Below are positions 12,899-23,946 of a DNA stretch of 64,000 bases, piece after piece. Numbering within the stretch: the first letter of the stretch is position 1; every line of letters begins with the position of its first letter. The notes beneath the pieces are model-generated. The model worked only from the letters and a program-made list of their open reading frames with translations. It searched no databases and was not told the DNA's origin. The stretch is from positions 14,490,183 through 14,554,182 of the forward strand of contig CM012953.1 of NCBI GenBank assembly GCA_000181795.3, read 5' to 3'. Source of the stretch: Trichinella spiralis. Its lineage: Eukaryota > Nematoda > Enoplea > Trichinellida > Trichinellidae. A program made the position numbers and the translations under genes.

Positions 12899-13579
12899 TT
12901 TTTCAATTTTCTACAATTTCTATTTTGAGTGCCATATATATATATATATATCTATTTATGCACTAAATAAACAAGAAAAAACCATTTTGAATTTTCTTTT
13001 TCATTATTTTTGTTTTGCGTGGTTGTATTTTGTTTGCAGTGTTTGTTGTATAATTTTGAATATCCATTGAATTGTTGCATCTGTTCCAATTCAAATAACT
13101 CCATATTAATGGTACTTCATAAAAGATATTTTTATATTAATGCTCTTTTAGCAGCTAATTAAATTTAAAGATTGAAGCTTATTGAGATGTCATAAATCAA
13201 AAACTTTTGCTTTTCTCTTATGTACATTTGTTTTCCTATTTTGGCCAAATAAAATTCTTCTCATTCTTGAAATTCTTGAAAATATATTTAGCATTGTTTT
13301 TAAATACATTTTGGAATATTTTTTTATTCATTTTATTTCATTTTACATTGCGATTATATTTACAGCCTTAGCTAAAATTAAAATGTAGTTCATAAAAACC
13401 ATTCTTTTATTTAATATATTTTCCTGTGGATATTTACTTTTATAGTTGCCTCAAAGTTAAAAATTACAGTTGTAATTTGCTTTACTATATCTTATTATTA
13501 GTTGTTTTCAATGTAATTTTGGCATACTGTATTGCATATCATCCTAAATCAGACCAATGGAGGGTTAAACAAATTTAAT

Positions 13580-13589
13580 NNNNNNNNNN
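13580..13589. other. Assembly gap (10 N)
   Basis: A run of ten N within the right flank of unit B. The fixed round length suggests a placeholder, so the true size is unknown and repeated sequence may be collapsed here. Confidence 0.99.
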
Positions 13590-14659
13590 TTAATTAGTTT
13601 ATAATACTATAAACACTTTAAACAAATTTCATTACTTTAAAATGTGTTTTGAAGTTTAGTTTAAAGTTAATTCTCTAAAATTTATTTTAAAGATCTCTTC
13701 TATCTCCCATATTAAATTATTTGCACAATTTTTTGATGAGCAGATTTATCAGGTAGTGAATACTTGTTGTCGACTGCATGTAAATCAACTTCTTGTTATT
13801 TGCATATTGTATAGTTAGTATGTTGATTGTTGTCTTCGAATTCCGTACTTGTGTGCGTACTTTCTGTCTGAATAAGCGGCACTATTTCATTTGACGATTA
13901 TAACATTCTTATAATGATGGCTTAACTTATTTCATTATATAAATAGCGCTTTGTTTTAAGAGTTTTAAGAGTTAGTTAATTTTAATTTTTAAAAGTTTTA
14001 AGAGTTAAAATATTATTTATTAGAAATGAAAGTAAATATTTCATCAGAAAATGCAACACCAACGTGTTTGGAAATATTTATTTTATTGTAATTTAGATTG
14101 AAAATGTAAGCGCCTGCTGTTGACACTGCATTATGGAAATGAAATGGATATTTTTTGCATAGCAGTTAATGAAAAGTTGTTTACGACACTGCATGCTCCC
14201 ACACCCTCTTTGATTCTGGTACTGGCGATAACTCAGCGCTGCTTAACTTCGCAGATCAGGTGGGATGCAGTGCTTTCAATGTAATATGAACGTCAACGTT
14301 TAATCCTTTGCAAAAAGAATTAATGTAAGTTACGCCCAGCTAGTACAACCTAAATTCAGTTGATTTGCTCTTTTAAATTTTCCAATTTTTAAGTTTCCAA
14401 TTAATAATAATTAATAATTAATTAATTTCTGAAAGCTTTTCAGTCTTATAATTTCAAGGACTTCAGGACATACTTTTTTAAAATGTCAATGAATAATTTC
14501 ATGCCACTGGAAAGAATATCATTCCACTGTTCATAACTGTTCAGCAAATTTACCTTGTCTCTGCTCTAGAAATGCGGAAATGAGCATTGTATGCCATCAA
14601 ACGGGAAATATTTCTCTAATCTCGTCTAATCCAGTCCCGTCTGACTCTGGCAGATCTCT

Positions 14660-15290
14660 ATAGCAGTGTGTTAGAAAACGTATGATGTTAGTCTTTTCTC
14701 TCACTGTTGCATGTGCTGCTGAGACCTCAGGCTACCTAGAAGGAGATAGCAGAGGACCGCAGTCAGTACATCCCCACTGGAAGCTGTGACTCAAGACTGT
14801 GATACCAGTGCACTATAAGTGAGCAAACCTCACCTTTCGGACCAACTGTTGTCGTTATATCATGCCTGTGAACGACTGCCGTTCTTCTTCCGCAGCTGAC
14901 GATCATCTTATTCGTTGGTAATTTGCTCGTCTGCAAATGAGTCACGTTGATCCATCAAACGAGGCGAGATTCGCTCGAACAAACTGCAGCGTGTTCTGTC
15001 ACCTCAATAGCGAGTTGGCTTGAAGAGTTTGTTAGGTCGTGTTAGGTTGGTGGTCAACCGCGGATTTTTCACGGTGATTGTTGGTAGCACGCTCTAATAA
15101 ACACTTTAAGTGTTGTATTACTCTTTAATACCCCTAATGTCTTCGTCGAAGTGTGAAAGAGGCCGCCAGGTCAACATGGATTGCAATGACCAGGGCGACA
15201 ATCCTGAAGCTGAGGTGTACCCCCTAGCATCTACAAAAAATCCGTTACACAGGCATCAAAGCAAATGAAGCACAACCCGATTATCCTCGC
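14660..15290 (+). mobile_element. Possible LTR-retroelement fossil
   Basis: A GC-richer block in otherwise AT-rich flank. It begins near TGTTAGAAAACG (14669), carries an AATAAA signal at about 15096, and is followed at 15138 by a short open frame (MSSSKCERGRQVNMD...) of gag-leader character. This layout resembles an LTR followed by the start of an internal region. No second LTR or pol domain was seen, and it looks old and clearly broken. The family cannot be named, and a non-retroviral origin remains possible. Confidence 0.3.
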
Positions 15291-16544
15291 CAGAACGTGA
15301 CGTTGGTGGTGATCTGGAGGCGTCTTCTTGGGCCTTTGTTGTGCGAAGTCAGCCTTACCTGGAAGCTGCTATGGTCTTCTGACCCAGCAGACGCCCCTCA
15401 TCAGGCGTCCTGCCACATCCACAGGTAATGTAAACAGCTGGCGGATCAGGGTATCGCGAGTATTACATATAAAGAACATAAATAGCTGCGGTTAATATGC
15501 GGCTAACATTGACTCAGTGCTGCTTAAATGTAGTTTATATGGACAGGTTCTCCATCTTCCGTAGTCCATTGCAAATATCTCTCCGTTTCCCTTTTTCAGC
15601 GGTCTTCTCTTTTCATGTATATACTAGTAGCGGACACAACTGGCCCAAAAACTGATTCGCATCAAAGGTCGATTGGCTCATCAGGCTACTGCTGCTTTAC
15701 AAAGATGCGTCTTAACTTGTCGCCAACTGCATCTTGGTGATGCAACCATACACACACAGGACCATTGCCTTCATGGTGAGAGCTCTACCAGCCACACCAT
15801 ATACCTCTTAGGGTTTTCCTCCCCAACCGGTGTGGCACTGACCATCTGCCATGTTGCTTTCGTACGGCTATCCAAAGTCATCAGATTATTCTTCACTGAC
15901 ACTGATGCTGCTGACAAAAACAACAGCAATGCAAATAACTTAATCCCTTTTTTCGGCAAGACCAAATACCAATTTTCCGGGCAACGACACATCATCGTGA
16001 TAATGATATGCAGGTTACTGATGTTGGCGCCTCTTGTTTCCAACAAACTTTTATTATTCATTTTTTAAAAGTATTCCATTGATAAATTAGAATTGAAATT
16101 ATAAAATGAAAAGCAGAATTGCATTACATAAAAGTTTTTTTAAAAATTTAATTAATCCGAGAGCTTACTTGAAAATTGAAATTGCTGCATTTTTACTTTA
16201 TTATTATTAATTTACAGTATCATTAATGAAAATGATTCTTATTGCATCAAAGCAAGGAGATTAATTGTTTGAAGTAATATTATCGTTACTCTTTCATTGA
16301 ATCACATTATTAAAATTATTTTTAAAATTTTTAAATGTTTCTTCAAATAATTTTGCTTTTAGCATTAATTTGGTTTTTAGCTATCGTATTGTTTGTCATT
16401 TGTTCAGATAATTAAGTTTTTTATTTTGAAATGAATATTAATAAAATATTTTGTCAAATGTTTAAAATTTTATATTGGTGCATTTTTTCAAGAATTACAA
16501 AGAGTATGCCTTTATATTGCAAGTATCATTATTGTATTTCAGAG
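15291..16544. other. Unassigned GC-richer tract, then AT-rich ABITRAM upstream region
   Basis: 15291-16060 continues the GC-richer composition of the preceding block. Both strands have open frames of about 100-130 codons between 15673 and 16068, but neither shows recognisable domains or coding-like residue patterns, so no gene is called. 16061-16544 is AT-rich. A polypyrimidine tract ending TATTTCAG at 16542, just before the ABITRAM start, is a likely trans- or cis-splice acceptor. Confidence 0.4.
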
Positions 16545-17099
16545 ATGTCCATTGACAATATATTATTTTACAATTATCGTGGTCAACTTTGCAATGCTGT
16601 GACTCGTAGCATTAGGAAATCTTATGTTTGTGATGTGATGGGTAAGGAGGATGAAGACTTTTGCATTTTGCAGCATCCGAATGGAATTTGCATCGTCTGC
16701 TTAGCTCCAACGCATCCTTTGTTGCGATACAAAGCGGAAATTTGCTCTATTGAACTTCGTGCAGATAAGCAAGCCGCTCAAGAGAAGCCGCTAACAAAAC
16801 GAGAAAAACAAATTCGAGTCGATCCGAAAACTATTCTTTGTCGAATAAACCTTTCCAACGATAAACAGTTCGTAATCCGAGCTTGTGTTTTTGGAAAATT
16901 GATAAATACAAATTCATTGCTGTTGGAACACAAGCAGTTACTTTTAGACGAGCCTGAATGGCGAGGTCACGTTGCCGTTATTTATCGATATAATAAGTCT
17001 AATAATGATATGCAATATCTAACATTCGACGATTACAAAGCCAAGAAGGGTCCTAAGATGCTTTCCTCTGACAATTTTGCGGCTACATTTGCAAAATGA
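16545..17099 (+). CDS. ABITRAM: ABITRAM (Simiate/FAM206A) family protein
   Basis: Small nuclear and actin-associated protein; the mammalian member is described as an actin-binding transcription modulator with a hammerhead-like fold. A single exon encodes 184 residues, close to the human 181. The diagnostic core EDFCILQHPNGICIVCLA matches human EDHCILQHSNRICVITLA, followed by HPLLRYKAEICSI, and the later ACVFGKLINTN and EWRGHVAVIY segments match human SCVRGRLMEVN and STEGYIAVVL. I start at the ATG directly after a consensus acceptor (TTTCAG at 16537-16542). An upstream in-frame ATG at 16431 would add 38 non-conserved residues. There are no internal stops. The family call is firm; the exact start is less so. 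Confidence 0.9.
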   Translation: MSIDNILFYNYRGQLCNAVTRSIRKSYVCDVMGKEDEDFCILQHPNGICIVCLAPTHPLLRYKAEICSIELRADKQAAQEKPLTKREKQIRVDPKTILCRINLSNDKQFVIRACVFGKLINTNSLLLEHKQLLLDEPEWRGHVAVIYRYNKSNNDMQYLTFDDYKAKKGPKMLSSDNFAATFAK

Positions 17100-18291
17100 T
17101 GTGCAGTTTCTAACATCAGATATTCACATTGAAAAGAAAATTTATGGAATATTTCTACGACTTTTCTAAATCTTCAGTTTTGTAAGATTTGTGTTAGCAG
17201 TTTAAAACAACATCGAGTTAACTCGATAATGTGTACGTCATTTTAATACATGATTAAATTAAAGAACGCAGCCGTGCGCTAATTAGCTGAAATTTGTATC
17301 TTTTAAGATTTGTTTAAATTCTCTTGTATTGTATACTTGCGTTGGCTACATTTCCTAATCTGAGCTGTCCAGTTCACACCTTTTGTTGCACTGATTATAT
17401 AACAGTTATATATTTTTTTATATTCCAAATGATGAAACAAATTTTTAAAGCTTTGGACTTGACTCTATTTACCACGGTATTTACCAACCACTACATCAAA
17501 GTTCAGCATTTGCTTATGTATTGCTATTTTGATGAGTTCCATTAAATATATTAGTTTAAAAAATTCAACAAGAGTTATCATTTTCTCTCGTACTTTCTTC
17601 TTTCAAAGTAACTTTGCTGTTTTATCAATAAAACAATTTATAATTTAAAATGTTCAACTGTTGAGTTGACACGTATTTTTGCATAATTTTGATGTATTCA
17701 CAAGTGCTGAATCAGCCAAACCATGTTTTTTTTATCATCTACATAATCGAACATCTGAATGGCGTGTATTTTATTTACTACAAAATTAAATGCTATTTCT
17801 TTTAACAACTTCCAGTTGTATGTATGTGTAAAAATTCCATCAAGTAGACCGTATTCATTAGTAGAAAAATAGCTGCATATATTTAGCAAAACAAATATTT
17901 ATTGGCAAACATCAAACGAAATACAAATAGCAAACAGCCATAAATATATATACAGCAGCAGACGTCCAGACAATATTTTGCTTTTTCATAACTCTTGACA
18001 AAATGGAATATTTTTTAACGCAATCTGATACTTAGGTGCAAACAAAATGTTTCCATTACAACTTTAATTATGTATTTTAGTAGGGATAAAACATTTTTTT
18101 AATTTATTTCTCTTTCAGTTTTGAAACAATTTTGTTGATTTAAATTTAATTTGCACAGAAAATGCAGAAAAATATCAAAAGTTGGTTCAAAGTTGCTGTA
18201 CATTTCTTGTTTTTAATTACTGATTATGACATGCATTGTTATATATATATATGTGTACATACATATGCTTCTTCAGAAATATTTAATAGTT
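17100..18291. other. Intergenic between ABITRAM and the receptor gene (convergent 3' ends)
   Basis: AT-rich 3' flanks of two convergent genes. An AATAAA at about 17627 is a candidate polyadenylation signal, but it is far from the ABITRAM stop. Short open frames at 17324-17545 and 17698-17889 show no coding character. A short TA tract lies at 18241-18252. Confidence 0.5.
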
Positions 18292-20818
18292 TTATGAGGC
18301 ACAATTGCTGCAAAGATCTTGAATAAAATGCTTAATTTCAGAATTAAGAAAACAATAAACAAGCATGTATAAAGATGCAATAAATTCGCTCGTAAGATAA
18401 AAAGACATTCTTATGACGTGACTGCCTGCATCACGTTGAAAAAACTGCCCAATTAGGCTTGGAAAAAGCCTTGTAATAATTTCTAAGAAAACAAAAAAAA
18501 GTAAACGATATGTTTTTGAAACCTCCAGACGAAAATTTATTTGATCAGCCGCTGGTGAAATTCTCTTTTGAAACTGAATAGATGCAATAATTATTAAAAT
18601 ACCAATCATATCAAGACAACCCAGCAATAGATTAAAATAACGACTGATGCGCTGATAGAACTTTGGCACCACTTCTTTGTAAACACAGCTCTGCATCACT
18701 TCCTGTTCTTTGTACTTGAACATTGTAAGATCCAGCCATACAACTATTGTAAAAGTAGTACAGCTTATGTAAGAAGCGACTATGCACCATCTTATGAAAT
18801 GATGATTTTCCAGTTTGGTATTCAAGCGAGGTTTCAATATTGCTATGAAACGATCAAGCACAACCAAAAAAATTGTGCTTGAACTAGAAAGGGAACGAAA
18901 AATTCTCAACGGTATGTCTGGATTAATTAGGAGACATTCCCATGCTTTAACAGTTGGCATGTATATCCATTTGCGCATGTTATTGTAGCGTAAACCACTA
19001 AGCAGAAAATTCAGACCATCCAACATTTGAATAACTAACACTCCTATAAAAAAGTACACAAATTTTTCAGCATATATATACATTATCAGCTCATGAGTTA
19101 TTTCAGAAATTAGTTGCTTTTATTTATGAAAATATGCATGTATATGCATGCATATTATGCTTTTATGCAGCATATATTTTGTATTAGTTTATATAAACTT
19201 ACTGATAAATTGCACTATAATTTTACAGGTTGTAATGAAGAACCACGCAACATACGGCATTGCATTGACGTAATAAACTTCACATATTTGTAATTACATG
19301 CTTCATGCTGTTAAGCTGAAATTACTATTGGATAATAACGGAAGGTAATAGCTCTGAGCTTCAGTTAAGCTTAAAAATAATTAAAAAAGCATCTTTTGCA
19401 ATACAGCTAATTTTAATTCATTTCCTACCTTGCAACTTATTAAAACCTTCACACTGCTGTTCATCACCATATTAATTCAAATAAATAAAATATATAGGAA
19501 ACTTAATTTCTGCACTGAGATATTAATTATTGTTATTGTCATTTTTCTTGATAAAATATCAGAAAAATTAATAATAATAATCTCAGGAGAATCAGCTATC
19601 AAGACAAACCATCAATAAGAAATGTTTCTGAAGAACAAATACTTTGTAAATTACAACACCCTGTTTCACATTTTGGCACCTTTATATAGTGTCTCTGTGT
19701 GCACTATACCGATATTTAATTTTCTTCGGCCATGCAGCGCAGTTTGTGTTGCATATTTTTATTAGATTTCCCTTCCATCTGCATATACTAGTTGCATTTT
19801 CGATATTGTTCAGCACCCTGTATTAGCTTAAAAGTGTATTTTCACCAATACTAATGTTTCTGATGATAAATAACTATTAAAAAATTGCAGTCATGAAGTT
19901 TATGAAAAGTTATCACTAAATAATCGTACTTTTATGTGAAAATTTTATTCTTCATTTATTAAAAATAAATTTGCACGGAATTATAAAGTAAATAAACATT
20001 TTAATCTTAATATGTGTATGTTTTATAGTAAATTAAAATCATATTTCATTTTTTGTGCTCTATTCTGAAAACTATTTTAAAATAGCGATTTAGTTTGTAA
20101 ATGTTGTTTTGATCACCTTTCATTCTGAAATTTATTTTTAACATTGAATAAACTATTATCCAAGAAAATAAATTAAAAAACAATCTGCCGTTTTGAAACA
20201 ATAAGTTTGACTAACATTGAAATATTTTTTAATAGAGCAGCACAATTTATTTGAAATACCAATATAGTGCTTACAAGAAATTAGCAATAGCTATTAATTT
20301 CTTTATTAATTATGAAACAATGCTATTACCCTAGATAAAAATTAAATTTTATAAGTCAACGTCGAAGTGTTAATACAACCATTGCGTATGGAAAACTTAT
20401 TCATATTTTTCTTCATATCAATCAAAAGAAATCTTTCACTATCATCTGCATTATTTTACCAGCAATTATAATTTTGAAAAAAAGTCCACTCTTTTCATTT
20501 ATACAAAAATATCTTGAATGGCAAAAACATTTTTTAAAACAATCTTACACTAAAAAAGGGTTGCTTTTATAGTTTACTTGATTATTAATTTATTTTACAA
20601 TTGCTTAGCAGATACGTGGTAGAAATTTATTTACCGATTAATAAGCAAGCTTCAGAATGGAAATGGCGTTTTGCAAACAAGAAGCAAAACACAATCCCGT
20701 TGGATAAAACAGAAAAAATACCAATAGCCAGTTTCATTGTGGTAATGAAGGGCATAGTTTGTACAGGCAAGTTGTTCGATACTTGTTCAAAAACTGTTTT
20801 TTCAGTATCGTTGAACAT
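18292..20818 (-). CDS. Nematode serpentine (7-TM) receptor, srsx/rhodopsin-like
   Basis: Probably a plasma-membrane chemosensory or peptide receptor; the ligand is unknown. Two exons, 20818-20635 and 19043-18292, join in phase (LLI-G-VLVIQ) across a 1.6-kb intron and give 311 residues. Exon 1 carries TM1 with its asparagine (FSVLSNGIVFCFLF). Exon 2 starts in TM2 and holds TM3 with a DRF variant of the DRY motif (VVLDRFIAIL), TM4-TM6, and a TM7 ending in VYCFLNSEIKHF, where nematode srsx-type receptors replace NPxxY. The acceptor is TTTTTTATAG at 19044. The family is clear, but the exact subfamily cannot be fixed by eye. Confidence 0.8.
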
Positions 20819-23800
20819 CTTCCCTTCTTTTCTTTTTTGATGAATAAATGCAAATCCTGCGCAGTTATTATTCTTATGATATGAAAATACAGCGCCATCT
20901 GTGTGTCCGTTTTACTGATTGGAAAATTGATATTTAATGCTTATAGGCAGCTTTTACAAATTTTTTAATTCTGAATCTCAGTTAAAGCTATCAATCAATG
21001 CTTGAAAGCTGCTTTGAAAAAATAAAAGTAACTTTTCTATTTTCACCGTAAAATTCTTTGCCTTGCTAACTTAGCAATCATTTTCACATTTTCAGAGTCA
21101 TTGGATTGAAAGTTACAGACGCATTTAGAAATCATAAAATGCATTAATTACCGTAAAATTTGTTTGATTATATTTATTCTTTTGTAAAGAAACCCAAAAT
21201 GTTCTCTTAATCTTGGAATATCAGTAATAAGTGCAAATTAATATAATCCAGTGTTAAACATTGCTGTTTTTCTTTATTGTACTTATATAATTTGCCAATA
21301 TTCTACTGCCATATCTTATTAAAAACAATCGTCAATTCTCTAGAACTTCATCATAAAACACACATTAGCCTAATAATAGATTTATTATAATTTAAAAAAA
21401 TTTTAATTAAATTTAATAATAAGAAAGAAAATGCCAAGAGGAATGTGTGCACAAAATTACTTTTTCTCTTTACATCTTAATAAGTAAAACTTTCATTTGC
21501 TCAAGCCGCGCAGCTTCTTCAACAACTTCGAGTGTCACTGCTGACAGGCAGCCCATTCAAGTACACCAACAAGGGGAAATCACTGAAGTATTTCCTCAAA
21601 TAGACGTAAGTTTCAAACTGATCCCATAACTCAGCAAAACGCAGTCTTTTGAGCAAATTCCGTTCCGTGACGCTGTCATCTAAAATACAAGGGATGCATT
21701 GCAAAATTTTACATTTACCTTTGAGCATAACCAGCGTTTCTTTGTCTTAACATTATATATTAATTTTCATAATCAGTCTGCATAAATAGTTGAATACCTT
21801 TACTATATCAATTAACTATTAAATATCTCAAGAATATTAATCATAACTAAAGAAATGCAAAGTAATTCAAAATCAAAAAATGTCCAATGTTGTGACTTTA
21901 AATATTTAACTTGCACTTTTTTGCTCTGTGTAAACTTTTATATGTTTCTATTTCTTTAGAAACTGAGCTAACGTAGCTTTATAGATGTTGCAAATCAAAT
22001 GTTTGACAGGGCAACACATGCATTACAGAGATGAATTAAAATTTCAGGAAATACTTATCAAATTGACGTTTAATTTCTTAAACCTGAAATTGGCTTTTCA
22101 TTTATAAAAAGACAAGAAGACTTTTTATTTATCATTTTGCGTTTTCATAAAGAAAACTGTCAGAGAGCACATTTTCGCTGACTGATCATAAAGAGACTTA
22201 AAGTATAATACACTCGAAAAGAAAGAGCTGTCAATCAAGCTGATAGGTGATTCAAAGTTTTTTCAAAAATTAGTTGACTGACAAGCAATAGGAAAATATG
22301 CTATGTTTAATTGCCGATGAACAACTGCTTGTGATTAAAATTTTCATTTAAAACGGTTCATTTTGTAACATGCACTATCAATGAAAAATAAATAGCTTTA
22401 TTCTAGATTTTAGAACATTTTACATGCTTTAGTAAAATAGCATCAAGAGTTTATATTAGCCAATGACCAGTTGTTTATATTATTAGACCTAACGTTTGGC
22501 TCATTCAGAAACGGTCATCAATCTAACATGAATAACTTTATTCTAGGTTCAACATGATTTTTTTTTGAATTTTTTTGTAATTTTTCATGAATATTAAATT
22601 AAAATGTGAAATGAAAGAATGTCATTTGGACCTAATTTTGTTGTTTTTTGTTTTTTTTGGAAAATGTTACACTTTTGCATTTGAAATGAAAATTCTAAAA
22701 ACAGAAAAATGCAAAAAATAGCAAACTATTAACTGCCCACAGATTAATTAAGTTTAACCCTTCTATGTTGCGCAGTGAAAACGTTAAAAAATGAATGATA
22801 GTTTTAAGGAATAACTTTTTTAATTATATTGTTTGTGTTATGTTTTACATACAAAATTTTACAGAAATATAATCTTGTACCTGAATATCCATTACGATAA
22901 CTGCCGCTTATTCACAGTACTTTTTCAGGTGTTACCTAATTTGATAGGTATTTTCGATGCGTTATGAATTGACACTCTGACAGGATAAAAGGCGAATTAG
23001 TAGGCAGTTCGATTCATAATTATGGAACAAAACTTCAATTGTATATTTCATTTAATAATTAATAAGCAGGTCAGTATTATTCAACGTGATTCATGATAAT
23101 AAAGTAATTCAATGAAGAAATATGTTTTATTGAATTATGTATTATATTTTTTATTTAAATATTATAGTTGAACTTTGTTTTTATGTATTACTTTAAGGCT
23201 GTTTTAATTTAATCATGAGAATATTTCCATCAGTTAATGAATTATGAATTGCAGTCTACGTGAAATTTGTTGTCAAGCTTAATAAAGACTGCATGTTAAT
23301 TTACTGTTATTTTGCTTTGCTAGATTTGGTTTTCCTGTTTGCTAAGAGAGTTTCTTTTCATGAGCAAGAATTTATGCAAGTGAAATTGTGTTTTTTATTT
23401 AAAGTAAAAGTTTAATTTCATCATCTAGTTCATAAATTTTTTTCGACGTCAGTTTCATTGAAAAATGATGACATTTTACGTTGATTATTGCGCACAGTGA
23501 AATTCATTTACTAAGGTGTGCTGTTGGAATGGATTGAACGAGTTGAAAAAGAATTCAGATTTGGTGAAAATACTTAGTATTGAATTTTAGTATTGTTGAG
23601 TTGTTTTGTGTAAAAATTGATAATCTTGTCGATAGGGACAATGTCGCTAATGAAATTTGTTTAATTAAACGTAATCTTTAAAGATTGACGAGCATGGAGT
23701 TTATTTCATTTTAAAATTGATTATGTTGAGGATGGAAGCATATTGATTGTCTTTGTCAATGGATGAAATTTTCTTTTGTCAATTGAAGTGAAACTGGCAA

Positions 23801-23946
23801 AATGCAAATTGCATTTTGTTTGCATTTTTCAGCATTTTAACTGAATTAAGCGCAATAACTTGCGGGTGTTTTTGGTTTTTTTTGTTTTTTTTTAAATTTT
23901 TTTCTTTTTCTCTTCAAGTGATATTTTGATAATAATAAGAAAGAAA
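20819..23946. other. Long AT-rich intergenic region between receptor and haspin
   Basis: Three kilobases between divergently oriented genes. The only coding-like stretch is 21500-21611 (+), a short Ser/Thr-rich then acidic frame (SSVTADRQPIQVHQQGEI) that ends at a consensus GTAAGT donor. No partner exon was found, so it is not called. Just upstream of it, 21414-21439 repeats 26 bases identical to the haspin start region. The rest shows no recognisable feature. Confidence 0.45.

Larger units (their letters stand above)
10638..14306. repeat. Tandem segmental duplication, unit B (DNase II-like locus)
   Basis: Partner of 5444-10026 in the same orientation. It contains the second DNase II-like gene with the same six-exon structure and intron positions. 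It lacks both the GC-richer segment and the solo LTR of unit A, and the right-hand flank is shorter, partly because of a 10-base assembly gap at 13580-13589. Ends are approximate. Confidence 0.8.

Noticed and set aside
15673-16068. Open frames of 131 (+) and 96 (-) codons
   Set aside because: No domain, no coding-like pattern and overlapping on opposite strands in a composition anomaly.
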